Origin: Steroidobacteraceae bacterium
GTDB lineage: Bacteria; Pseudomonadota; Gammaproteobacteria; Steroidobacterales; Steroidobacteraceae
Assembly (NCBI GenBank): GCA_027531255.1
Contig: JAPZRU010000001.1
Location: 35,420-99,419 of the forward strand
Direction: 5' to 3'
DNA: 64,000 nucleotides
Shown: positions 8,949 to 16,437 of the stretch, piece by piece
Layout of the letters: each line of letters begins with the position of its first letter
Position numbering within the stretch: the stretch's first letter is position 1
Notes under the pieces: generated by a model
Told to the model about the DNA's origin: nothing
Databases searched by the model: none
The model's input: only the letters and a program-made list of their open reading frames with translations
Position numbers and translations under genes: made by a program

Positions 8949-9713
8949 ATGACGCTGCTGCTCGACGCCGGCAACACGCGGCTCAAGTGGTCGCGGCTAG
9001 TCGACGGGCGGCTGGGTGTCGTGGAGGCCACGCCCCACCGCGACGTGCCGGCGGCCGACTGGCAGCGGGTGCTCGCCGGGGCCGGGCGACCCGCGCGGCT
9101 GGTGGTCGCGAACGTGGCGGGCGAGAGCTTCGGCCACGCGCTGACGGACTGGGCGCGCGCGACGTGGAACGTCGCGCCGGAGTTCGTCGCGACGCGGGCA
9201 CGCGCCGCCGGCCTGACGATCGCCTACGCGATGCCCACCGCGCTCGGCGTCGATCGCTGGCTTGCTATGATCGCGGCCTGGCGGACGGCGCGCCGCGCGT
9301 GCGTCGTGATCGTCGCCGGAACCGCGCTGACGGTGGACGCCGTCGATGCGCAGGGCCGGCATCGCGGGGGCTACATCGTGCCGGGAGTACGGATGATGCG
9401 CGAGGCGCTGCACGAGCGCACCGGCGGTATCGCGCGTGCGTCGGCGCTCGCGCCGCCGGCGGTCGACGGCGCGTTCGGCGTGAACACGGGCGGTGCGGTG
9501 GAACAGGGCGCCCGCGTCGCGCTCGCCGCGCTCGCCGAGCGCTCGGTCGCCGAGCTGGCGCGCGTGCTCATCCCCGGCGACGCTCCACCGCACGTGTTCC
9601 TGGCGGGAGGGGATGGCGAACTCGTCGCGCCGCTGCTCCGTATCGAGCATTCGCGCGCGCCGGACCTGGTGCTGCAGGGGCTCGCGGCGATCGCGCAGGA
9701 GCCGCACCCGTGA
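8949..9713 (+). CDS. coaX: type III pantothenate kinase
   Basis: 254 residues. CoaX phosphorylates pantothenate, the first step of coenzyme A synthesis; the type III class belongs to the ASKHA fold and needs a monovalent cation. Seen here: LLLDAGNTRLKWSR at the N-terminus (phosphate loop), GVDRWLAMIAAW in the middle, VIVAGTALTVDAVDAQG and GGYIVPGVRMM (second phosphate-binding and pantothenate region), and FLAGGDGELV near the C-terminus. ATG at 8949 is 16 bases after the birA stop. Its stop overlaps the next gene by 4 bp. Confidence 0.95.
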   Translation: MTLLLDAGNTRLKWSRLVDGRLGVVEATPHRDVPAADWQRVLAGAGRPARLVVANVAGESFGHALTDWARATWNVAPEFVATRARAAGLTIAYAMPTALGVDRWLAMIAAWRTARRACVVIVAGTALTVDAVDAQGRHRGGYIVPGVRMMREALHERTGGIARASALAPPAVDGAFGVNTGGAVEQGARVALAALAERSVAELARVLIPGDAPPHVFLAGGDGELVAPLLRIEHSRAPDLVLQGLAAIAQEPHP

Positions 9714-10432
9714 AGGCTCTCGTTCTCGCGCTCCTGTTCGCGAACCTCGCGTTCCTGGCCTACGTGCATTTCGTGGGGTTGCCGGCGCGCGAGGCCGCCG
9801 TGCCGCCGCCCGGGCCGCCGATCCCGCGCCTGCAGCTCGCTGCCGAAGTGCCAGCGCTCGGTGCGGGCCGCTGCCTGTCCATCGGTCCGTTCGGCGCCGA
9901 GGCGGATGCGCAACGCGCGCTGCTGTGGCTGCGCTCGTCGCGGCTCGAGCCCCGGCTGCGCAGCGCGCGCCGCGAGGACGGCACGGCCTACTGGGTGTCG
10001 CTCGAGACGCCGACCCTGCAGCAGGCCACCCGCGTCGCGATGCGGCTGCGCGCGGCCGGCGTCGCCGACGTCGAGGTGCTGCCGCCGGCCGCGGACGCCG
10101 CGAGCGCGGTCGTCTCGCTGGGGCTCTATTCCGAGCGCGAGCGTGCGGAGCGCCGGCTCGACGAACTGCGCGCGTTCGCCGTGGCCCCGACGATCGCCGA
10201 GCAGGCCCGCGCGGTCGTCACGTGGTGGATCGACGTGGAGCGGCCGCCCGGCGGCCGTGCGCTCGACGTGAAGGCACTGGTGGCCGCCGTTCCCGAGGCG
10301 CGGGGCTCGTCGGTCGAGGACTGCCCGCCCGTCGCGCCGCCGACCGCGGCTCCGGCCGAAGCGCCCGCGATGCCGCCCGTGGGCACGCCCGCCGACGCCG
10401 CGGTCGCGCGGCCGCCGGCTGCGGCCGGCTGA
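9710..10432 (+). CDS. SPOR-domain-like protein with N-terminal membrane helix
   Basis: 240 residues from the GTG at 9710, overlapping the coaX stop (GTGA). One N-terminal hydrophobic segment (residues 2-22) with no lipobox or clear cleavage site suggests a signal anchor. Residues about 55-120 (CLSIGPFGAEADAQRALLWL through YWVSLETP and MRLRAAGVADVEVL) match the pattern of SPOR domains, which bind denuded peptidoglycan at the septum. A second, weaker SPOR-like stretch follows (VVSLGLYSERERAERRLDEL). The C-terminus is a Pro/Ala-rich tail. A SPOR gene after coaX is common in gammaproteobacteria; a division or envelope role is inferred. Confidence 0.7.
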   Translation: MKALVLALLFANLAFLAYVHFVGLPAREAAVPPPGPPIPRLQLAAEVPALGAGRCLSIGPFGAEADAQRALLWLRSSRLEPRLRSARREDGTAYWVSLETPTLQQATRVAMRLRAAGVADVEVLPPAADAASAVVSLGLYSERERAERRLDELRAFAVAPTIAEQARAVVTWWIDVERPPGGRALDVKALVAAVPEARGSSVEDCPPVAPPTAAPAEAPAMPPVGTPADAAVARPPAAAG

Positions 10433-10440
10433 CGCAGTCC

Positions 10441-10458
10441 GCCGCGCGCGGGCGCGGC
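10441..10458. terminator. hairpin between convergent SPOR gene and frdB
   Basis: GCCGCGC / GCGCGGC arms around GCGG fill the gap between two convergent genes and end at the frdB stop codon. There is no T-run on either side, so this would be at best a weak or Rho-assisted bidirectional terminator. Confidence 0.35.
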
Positions 10459-11276
10459 TACTTCCCCGAGAGGCCCGCGCGCACCATTCTGCGGCGCAGG
10501 AACGCGATCTGCGTGCGGAGCGGCAGCTCCTTGGGGCACAGGTCGTGGCAGGCCATCAGCCCGAGGCAGCCGAACACGCCGTCGTCGTCGCCGATCAGCT
10601 CGTAGTAGTCCGCGTCGGTGCGCGTGTCGCGCGGGTCGAGGTGGAAGCGCGCGATCTTGTTGAGGCCGACGCCGCCGACGAAGTCCACGCGCATCTGCGC
10701 GGTGCCGCAGGCGGCCACGCAGCAGCCGCACTCGATGCAGCGGTCGAGCTCGTACAGCTTCTCCGCGACGTCTGGATCCATGCGCTCCTCGATCGCATCG
10801 AGGTCGGGCTCGACGTGCTGGGCGTGCAGCCACGCGTGGAGTCGCTCGCCGAGGGCGCGCATCCACTTGCCGGTATCGACCGAGAGGTCCTGCACCAGTT
10901 CGAACACGGGCAGCGGCGCGAGTGTGATCTCCGCGGGCAGCCCGCCGGTCAGCGTGCGGCAGGCGAGGCGAGGGCGGCCGTTCACGAGCATCGCGCAGCT
11001 GCCGCAGATGCCGGCGCGGCAGACGAAGTCGTAGGCCAGCGAGGCGTCGAGCCGGTCCCGCACTTCCTCCAGCGCGAGGAACAGCGTCATGTTGTCGGCT
11101 TCGTCGAGCTCGTAGGTCTCGAAGCGGGCGGGCACCTGCGGCTCGCGCGGGTTGTAGCGCAACACGCGCAGGCGCAGCCGGCGCAGCGGCGCACGCGAGC
11201 TCGCCGCACCCGCCGGTACCGGAGCGTCGTCGGCGCCGGCCGAGGGGCCGCCCGGCGGCTGGTCATCGAGCGACAA
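10458..11276 (-). CDS. frdB: fumarate reductase / succinate dehydrogenase iron-sulfur subunit (Wolinella FrdB type)
   Basis: 272 residues if the TTG at 11276 is used; it overlaps the frdA stop by 14 bp. The first ~30 residues are a low-complexity extension compared with the ~239-residue Wolinella FrdB, so a later non-ATG start is possible. Cluster ligands are complete: CRAGICGSC plus LACRT for [2Fe-2S], CIECGCCVAAC for [4Fe-4S], and FGCLGLMACHDLCPKELP for [3Fe-4S]/[4Fe-4S]. As recalled, LIKDLSVDTG, DDDGVFGC and LRRKMV of Wolinella FrdB have near-identical counterparts here. The subunit wires electrons between FAD and the heme/quinone subunit. Confidence 0.92.
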   Translation of the reverse strand: MSLDDQPPGGPSAGADDAPVPAGAASSRAPLRRLRLRVLRYNPREPQVPARFETYELDEADNMTLFLALEEVRDRLDASLAYDFVCRAGICGSCAMLVNGRPRLACRTLTGGLPAEITLAPLPVFELVQDLSVDTGKWMRALGERLHAWLHAQHVEPDLDAIEERMDPDVAEKLYELDRCIECGCCVAACGTAQMRVDFVGGVGLNKIARFHLDPRDTRTDADYYELIGDDDGVFGCLGLMACHDLCPKELPLRTQIAFLRRRMVRAGLSGK

Positions 11277-13260
11277 CGGGCGTCTCCTCTTCGGCTTCGA
11301 CGCGGTGATTGGGACCGCGCAGCCGAGGCGGCAGCAGATCCGCGAACGGCATCAGCGCGTCCTGGCGGGCGGCGGGGTCGTCCGCGTGTCGCTCGCGCAG
11401 GCGCGCGACCTCGGCGGCGCGTGCCGCGGCGTCCGGATGATCGAGGTGGTTGCGTGCGCCGTAGCCGCGCCAGCCGGGCGGCAGCTCCATCGCGTTCACG
11501 TCGAGCGTCTCGTAGGCGAGGTGCGGGCGGTTCGACCACGCGTCCGGCCACGTCGCGAGCGTGCGCTTCAGCCAGCGTGCGTCGTCGCGCTGCGGGTGGT
11601 CCTCGCGGAAGTGCGCGCCGCGGCTCTCGGTGCGCGCCAGCGCGCCGTGCGCGACGGCGAGCGCGAGGCGGATCATCCGCGGCACGCGGTACGCGTCGAC
11701 CAGTTCTGGATTCGGGCCGGGCGCGGTGCGGCCGAGGCAGATCGTGCGCGAGCGGCGCGCGAGCGATTCGAGCGTCTCCACGGCCTGCTCCAGGTGCGTG
11801 CCGTCGCGGAAGATGCCGACGTGCGCCGTCATGGTCTGCTGCAGTTCGAGCCGCAGCTGTCGCGCGCTCTCGCCGGTGCCGCGGTTGCAGGCCTCCGCGA
11901 GCGCCGCCGTCTCCGCCGCCAGCGCGTCGCGGACGAGCCGCATCGGCACGTCCGCCCATGCGGCGCTCCGCTCGCACCAGTCCGCGACGTATTCGCCGAC
12001 GAGCATCCCGGCGACCACCGTCTCGGCGACCGAGTTGCCGCCGAGCCGGTTGAAGCCGTGCAGGTCCCAGCACGCCGCCTCGCCGGCCGCGAACAGGCCG
12101 CGCAGCCCGACGCTGTGGCCCGTGTGGTCGGTACGGATGCCGCCCATCGTGTAGTGCTGCGCCGGACGCACCGGGATCCACTGCTGCGCGGCGTCGATCC
12201 CGAGGAAGCTCTCGCAGATCTCCTTGACCTCGCGCAGGTTCTTCTCGATGTGCGCGCGGCCGAGCAGCGTGATGTCGAGCCACAGGTGCGTGCCGAAGCG
12301 CGACTGCACGCCGTGGCCGGCGCGGATGTGCTGTTCCATGCGCCGCGAGACGACGTCGCGCGAGGCGAGTTCCTTCTTCTCCGGCTCGTAGTCGGGCATG
12401 AAGCGATGGCCGCGCGCGTCGCGCAGCAGCCCGCCGTCGCCGCGACAGCCCTCGGTGACGAGGATACCGGCCGGGAAGATGCCGGTCGGATGGAACTGCA
12501 CGGCCTCCATGTTGCCGACCGGCGCGACGCCGGTGTCGAGCGCGAGCGCGATGCCGCCGCCCTCGCAGATCATCGCGTTCGTCGTGACCTGGTAGAGGCG
12601 GCCGGCTCCGCCGGTGGCGACCACCGTGGCGCGCGCGACGTAGGCGCACAGTTCGCCGGTCTTGAGGTCGCGGACGATCGCGCCGTGGCAGCGCGTGCCG
12701 TCGTGGATCAGTTGCAGCGCTTCCTTGCGCTCGTGCACGGGCACGGCCGCCGCGATGGCCTGGTCACCGACCGCATAGAGCATCGCGTGACCGGTGCCGT
12801 CCGAGACGTAGCAGGTGCGCCAGTGCCTGGTGCCGCCGAAGTCGCGCTGCGAGATCAGGCCGTGCGCGGCCGCGTGCTCGGCCAACGTGACCGGCTGCCC
12901 GTTGATGACGACCTGCCGGTCGCCGGCGCGGACGCGGCTCCAGGGCACGCCCCAGGCGGCGAGTTCGCGCACCGCCTTCGGCGCGGTGTGGACGAACATG
13001 CGCACGACGCGCTGGTCCGCGCCCCAGTCGCTGCCGCGGACGGTGTCTTCGAAGTGCGCGTTCTCGTCGTCGCCGCGGCCCTTGAACACGTTGCCGAGGC
13101 TGGCCTGCATGCCGCCCTGCGCGGCGGCCGAGTGCGAGCGCTTCGGCGGCACGAGCGAGAGCACGGTGGCGTCCAACCCGCGGCGGCGCGCGCCGATCGC
13201 GACGCGCAGGCCCGCGAGCCCGCCGCCGATCACCAGCACGTCGGTGTGGACGACCTTCAC
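11263..13260 (-). CDS. frdA: fumarate reductase / succinate dehydrogenase flavoprotein subunit (Wolinella FrdA type)
   Basis: 665 residues from the GTG at 13260, which overlaps the frdC stop (GTGA). The FAD-binding GxGxxG reads LVIGGGLAGLR (residues 8-18) and the covalent-FAD histidine is in KRSHSAAAQGGMQASLG. Active-site landmarks seen: VQFHPTGIFPAGI, DYEPEKKELASRDVVSRR, AQHYTMGGIRTD and HGFNRLGGNSVAE. The order and wording match recalled Wolinella succinogenes FrdA (about 656 aa) more closely than SdhA of the usual proteobacterial complex II. It interconverts fumarate and succinate. Direction in vivo depends on the quinone and cannot be set from sequence. Confidence 0.95.
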   Translation of the reverse strand: MKVVHTDVLVIGGGLAGLRVAIGARRRGLDATVLSLVPPKRSHSAAAQGGMQASLGNVFKGRGDDENAHFEDTVRGSDWGADQRVVRMFVHTAPKAVRELAAWGVPWSRVRAGDRQVVINGQPVTLAEHAAAHGLISQRDFGGTRHWRTCYVSDGTGHAMLYAVGDQAIAAAVPVHERKEALQLIHDGTRCHGAIVRDLKTGELCAYVARATVVATGGAGRLYQVTTNAMICEGGGIALALDTGVAPVGNMEAVQFHPTGIFPAGILVTEGCRGDGGLLRDARGHRFMPDYEPEKKELASRDVVSRRMEQHIRAGHGVQSRFGTHLWLDITLLGRAHIEKNLREVKEICESFLGIDAAQQWIPVRPAQHYTMGGIRTDHTGHSVGLRGLFAAGEAACWDLHGFNRLGGNSVAETVVAGMLVGEYVADWCERSAAWADVPMRLVRDALAAETAALAEACNRGTGESARQLRLELQQTMTAHVGIFRDGTHLEQAVETLESLARRSRTICLGRTAPGPNPELVDAYRVPRMIRLALAVAHGALARTESRGAHFREDHPQRDDARWLKRTLATWPDAWSNRPHLAYETLDVNAMELPPGWRGYGARNHLDHPDAAARAAEVARLRERHADDPAARQDALMPFADLLPPRLRGPNHRVEAEEETPVVAR

Positions 13261-14000
13261 GGTGCGTGCATCGCGGGGGCGGTCGAAGGATCGAGCGCCT
13301 GCTCGTAGCCGAGCTTCGCGTAGGCGCCGAGGGCCGTGAGCCCGAGCAGCACGTACGAACCGATCAGGCCCCACATCGCGAGTTTCAGGCGACGGCGCGT
13401 GCGCGTGGAGCGGTCGTCCTCGAACCAGCCCCACTTCATCGCGAGGCGGTAGAGGCCGATGCCGACGTGCAGTTCGACCGCGGGCAGCAGCACCAGGTAG
13501 AGCGGCCACATGCGCCCGCTCCAGACCTGCTGCGCGGATTCGTAGGGGCCGAGGCCGCCCGGGTTCGCGAGGATGTGGTACAGGTGGATCGTCGCGGTGA
13601 GACCTACGACCGCACCCGTCACGACCTGCCACCACCAGAGAGTGGTGTCCGCGTGGGCGAGGCGCCCGCGGTTGCCGTGGAAGCGCGAGTAGGCGGCCCA
13701 GCCGGAGGGCGCCTTGCGCATCGCGAGCACCGCATGCACGACGAACATGAGCACGATCAGCGTGGTGAACGCGCCGACGATCGCCGGGTAGCTGCGGCCG
13801 AACAGGTAGTAGCCCTCGAACGCGCGCGCCATCGTCGCGGAGGCCTCGGGCCCGAGCAGGATCGAAGCCGCGAACAGCGTGTGAACGAGCATGAACAGCG
13901 CGAGCAGCAGGCCGGTGCCGCTCTCGAGCAGGTCGAGCCGTGCGGGCATGCGGCTGGCGCGAGGCCGCGGGGCGGCGGCGTTCGTCCCTGCGAGGGCCAT
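13257..14000 (-). CDS. frdC: di-heme cytochrome b subunit of fumarate reductase (Wolinella FrdC type)
   Basis: 247 residues, ATG at 14000 with GGAG 8 bases upstream. Five hydrophobic helices. All four axial heme-ligand histidines of the type-B enzyme can be placed: LVHTLF, FVVHAVLAMRK, ATIHLYHIL and AVELHVGIGLYR. Two glutamates studied in Wolinella also align by eye: one in RAFEGYYLF (position of Glu66, quinol oxidation) and the one before the last heme His (AVELH, Glu180, E-pathway). MWPLYLVLL, HADTTLWWWQ and MKWGWFEDD are close to the Wolinella protein as I recall it. It anchors FrdAB and exchanges electrons with the quinone pool. Confidence 0.93.
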   Translation of the reverse strand: MALAGTNAAAPRPRASRMPARLDLLESGTGLLLALFMLVHTLFAASILLGPEASATMARAFEGYYLFGRSYPAIVGAFTTLIVLMFVVHAVLAMRKAPSGWAAYSRFHGNRGRLAHADTTLWWWQVVTGAVVGLTATIHLYHILANPGGLGPYESAQQVWSGRMWPLYLVLLPAVELHVGIGLYRLAMKWGWFEDDRSTRTRRRLKLAMWGLIGSYVLLGLTALGAYAKLGYEQALDPSTAPAMHAP

Positions 14001-14082
14001 GGCTTCGCTCCGCGGTCGCGTGCCGCAGAGCTTACGGAACGCGCCGTGCACGGAACTCCGGAATGGCCGCAGCAGCGTTTCG

Positions 14083-14099
14083 GGTTTGCTGGCCAAACC
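14083..14099. promoter_or_regulatory. inverted repeat between frdC and tRNA-Thr
   Basis: GGTTTG and CAAACC, separated by CTGGC, form a perfect 6-base inverted repeat 83-99 bases upstream of the frdC ATG and 52 bases before the tRNA. It could be a repressor or activator site for either transcript. It does not match the FNR consensus TTGAT-N4-ATCAA. Assignment is inference. Confidence 0.3.
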
Positions 14100-14150
14100 G
14101 CCGGCGCGGCGGCAAGATGAGGATGCCGCGGCTGACGCGCGTGGCCCCGT

Positions 14151-14226
14151 GCCGGGATAGCTCAGTTGGTAGAGCGCCCGCCTTGTAAGCGGATGGTCGC
14201 CGGTTCGATTCCGGCTCCCGGCACCA
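14151..14226 (+). tRNA. tRNA-Thr (anticodon UGU)
   Basis: 76 bases including an encoded CCA. Acceptor GCCGGGA pairs perfectly with TCCCGGC. The D-arm GCTC...GAGC, anticodon loop CTTGTAA (TGT) and T-arm GCCGG-TTCGATT-CCGGC are all present. The anticodon stem reads CCCGC / GCGGA, leaving a C-A mismatch at the 27-43 position. It reads ACA/ACG-type threonine codons. It stands alone, divergent from frdC. Confidence 0.97.
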
Positions 14227-14355
14227 TTTCTCCCGTCCCTCGTCCCGGTTGTTCGCCCGGTCTGCGCAAACGGCGCGGCACGGCGGTGCGCGCATTGCGC
14301 CGTATAGGACTGCGGATTGCGCGTCGCAGGAGGGTTACACGGAGTTAAGCGAGTT

Positions 14356-14402
14356 GCGGCAGGCCGCATGGCATCTATGCGGGCGTGTGATCGCACACGC
14401 CC
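14356..14402 (+). promoter_or_regulatory. two stacked hairpins upstream of a hypothetical gene
   Basis: TGCGG-CAGG-CCGCA (14356-14369) is followed by a perfect 9-base inverted repeat GGGCGTGTG / CACACGCCC around ATCG (14381-14402). The second ends 16 bases before the ATG at 14419. They could be a leader attenuator, an operator or a weak terminator; no T-run follows. Confidence 0.35.
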
Positions 14403-14418
14403 GGCTGGATCCATCGCC

Positions 14419-14778
14419 ATGAGCGCCGCCAACGTCGTCGAGGTCCGCTTCCACGAAACCGGCAAGTGCCCTCCGGGGTCGCTGGCGTGGCATCCGTCAC
14501 TCGGGCTCGTCGACGTGCTAAAGGCCCGTGGCTGGGACCGGGTCGTCCGGGTCGGCCGCCCGCTGGCCGGCGCGCCCGAACTCGTGGACGTCCACGTGCG
14601 CGAACTGGAACTCGTCGACGCGGACGATACGTTCGGGTTCGCGCTCGCCGGCGCCTTCGAGCCGGGCGAACTCCGCGATCTCGTCGAGGCGGACGCTTCG
14701 GAACTGGCCGAGCTCCGTGACTGGGAGGCGGGCGTGCTGCCGCCGCCGCGGCCGGGGACGGCCAAGCGCCGCCGCTGA
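14419..14778 (+). CDS. hypothetical protein, 119 aa
   Basis: Not recognised. ATG at 14419 (MSAANVVEVRF) is preferred to longer in-frame starts because residues upstream overlap the hairpins and look random. The protein is soluble, acidic in the middle (LELVDADDTFGFAL, PGELRDLVEADASELAELRD) and ends in a basic tail PPPRPGTAKRRR. Codon positions show the strong third-position GC of neighbouring genes, supporting that it is coding. It is followed 69 bases later by another small gene on the same strand. No function proposed. Confidence 0.55.
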   Translation: MSAANVVEVRFHETGKCPPGSLAWHPSLGLVDVLKARGWDRVVRVGRPLAGAPELVDVHVRELELVDADDTFGFALAGAFEPGELRDLVEADASELAELRDWEAGVLPPPRPGTAKRRR

Positions 14779-14847
14779 TCTCGAACGGTCAGGTCGACAT
14801 TCCGATGGGAGGCGGTCGGTTTCGCCTCGTTCGGTTACCATCGGCGC

Positions 14848-15198
14848 ATGCCCGATGCGGACGCGCCTCGTAAGCTGCAGGAGTACGCCACCACGCTCCA
14901 GACCCTGCTCGCGCAGGCCGAGCGGGATGTGGCCGACGCCGGCACGCTGTCGAAGACGACCCGCGAACGGGTGCACGCGCTGATCAGCGCCCTCAGCGAC
15001 GATCTGTTCGCCCTGTACGCCGAGTCGTCCGCCGGGCGGCTCGGCCCCCCTGAGCGCGAGCACCTGCTGCCCGTCGTCGAGGAGATCCGCGCCGTGCTGC
15101 GCGGCAGTGCCGGCTTCCGGGATCCGTCGTCCGCGCTCGCGCGTCTGCGAAGTGCGGCCACGCTGGTCGGGCAGGGGCGGGCATCGATCGACCCTTGA
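14848..15198 (+). CDS. hypothetical helical protein, 116 aa
   Basis: Not recognised. MPDADAPRKLQEYATTLQTLL begins a mostly alpha-helical, charged protein with no membrane segment or signal. Heptad-like Leu spacing (LQEYATTLQTLLAQAERDV, then VHALISALSDDLFALYAE) suggests a small helical bundle. No Cys and no obvious catalytic motif. It follows the 119-aa hypothetical gene on the same strand with a 69-base gap, so the two may be co-transcribed. Confidence 0.55.
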   Translation: MPDADAPRKLQEYATTLQTLLAQAERDVADAGTLSKTTRERVHALISALSDDLFALYAESSAGRLGPPEREHLLPVVEEIRAVLRGSAGFRDPSSALARLRSAATLVGQGRASIDP

Positions 15199-15297
15199 GC
15201 CCCGCTGCGGCGCTCGATCCAGCGAACCCGTTCACGTCCTCGGCAATCGGTGGCACCGGACCCTCAAGGGGTGGCGTGCCGTGCCGATCCGCCCCGC

Positions 15298-15489
15298 ATG
15301 GCCAGGACGAACCGCTCCCTCCGCACCCGGACGCGTCCCGCTCGCCGCTCCCGCAGCGGCGACGGCGGCGACGGCGGCACGACGGATCCGCGCGTCGAGG
15401 CGGAGCGGATCGTCACGGCGTTGCGCGACGCGCTCGAACTCGTCGAACGGGAACTCGCCCGACTCCGGCTGCCGCGTGACCGGCGCTGA
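15298..15489 (+). CDS. possible small hypothetical protein, 63 aa
   Basis: Weakly supported. The ATG at 15298 opens a 63-residue frame whose first half is Arg/Ser/Gly-rich (RTRTRPARRSRSGDGGDGG) and whose second half looks like a real amphipathic helix (VEAERIVTALRDALELVEREL). The second half fits coding sequence; the first may be disordered or spurious. If it is not a gene, 15199-15543 holds nothing else that I can identify. Confidence 0.3.
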   Translation: MARTNRSLRTRTRPARRSRSGDGGDGGTTDPRVEAERIVTALRDALELVERELARLRLPRDRR

Positions 15490-15543
15490 GACCGGCCGGC
15501 CTGGCGCGAGCCGGTCGAGGCGCTGCCGGAAGGGCTGCCCGGC

Positions 15544-16269
15544 TCAGGCCTTCAGCGAGAACGGCGTGAAGTTCGTGCCGCGGTCGTAGTAGTCCTCGTT
15601 CTCCGCGCGCTTCAGGAACGCGACGATCCGGTACGTCACCGGCGTCATCAGGATCTCCCAGCCGCTCTTAAGCACGTACTGGGTGGCCATGACCTTCAGC
15701 AGCAGGTCGAGGTCCCACAGGCCGGCGAACGCGATCGTGTAGAACAGCGCGGAGTCGACGCCTTCGCCGACCAGCGTGGAGCCGATCGTTCGCGTCCAGA
15801 GCCAGCGGCCGTTCGTCCACACCTTCATCTTCGCGAGCACGTACGAGTTGACGAGCGTGCCGCACCAGAACGCGATCATCGACGCGAGCACGATGCGCGG
15901 CGTGTTGCCGAAGATCGTCTCGACGGCGCCCTGCTTGTCGACCCACTCGACCGCGGGCGGCAGGTGCACGATCACGGCCGACATCAGCGACGCGAACGCG
16001 AGCGCCGCGAAGCCGGCCCACACGACGCGGCGGTCGCGTGCATAGCCGTACACCTCGGTCAGGATGTCGCCGAAGATGTAGCTGATCGGGAAGAACAGCA
16101 CGCCGGCCATGAAGGTCACGGCGCCGATCAGCGGCAGTTCGAGCGTCGAGACCTTCGCCGGGCCGATCAGGTTCGCGCACAGCAGGATCGTGACGAACGC
16201 GGCCATCACGAAGTCGTAGTACTTGTAGGTGCGCGCGGGCGGCGCACCGACGGGCGCAGTCGCGTTCAT
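15544..16269 (-). CDS. yhhQ: queuosine precursor transporter (YhhQ / VUT family)
   Basis: 241 residues with about six membrane helices. Family features seen: YYDFVMAAFVTILLCANLIG at the N-terminus, FFPISYIFGDILTEVYGY, TPRIVLASMIAFWCGTLVNSYVLAKMK, and STLVGEGVDSALFYTIAFAG. Members import queuine-pathway precursors (preQ0/preQ1) for tRNA modification. Divergent from the maleate-isomerase-like gene, sharing a 168-base intergenic region. I looked for a preQ1 riboswitch upstream and found no match. Confidence 0.9.
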   Translation of the reverse strand: MNATAPVGAPPARTYKYYDFVMAAFVTILLCANLIGPAKVSTLELPLIGAVTFMAGVLFFPISYIFGDILTEVYGYARDRRVVWAGFAALAFASLMSAVIVHLPPAVEWVDKQGAVETIFGNTPRIVLASMIAFWCGTLVNSYVLAKMKVWTNGRWLWTRTIGSTLVGEGVDSALFYTIAFAGLWDLDLLLKVMATQYVLKSGWEILMTPVTYRIVAFLKRAENEDYYDRGTNFTPFSLKA

Positions 16270-16437
16270 CGGGGATCTCGCGGGGCAGGCGGCCGACGCA
16301 TCATCCCTGCAGCGCCCGGGCGTGTCGAGTCGAGCGCAGGCCGGGAAATGCCGGTCCGACTGGCGGGCGCGACCTGCACGCGTCCAGTGCGGCGCGCGAT
16401 CCTGCTGCTAACGTAACGTCGACAGGGGAGGACAGCG

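Noticed and set aside
16270..16437. preQ1 riboswitch upstream of yhhQ
   Set aside because: Looked for because yhhQ imports preQ1-type precursors, but no match to the short preQ1 pseudoknot pattern or A-rich tail is present.
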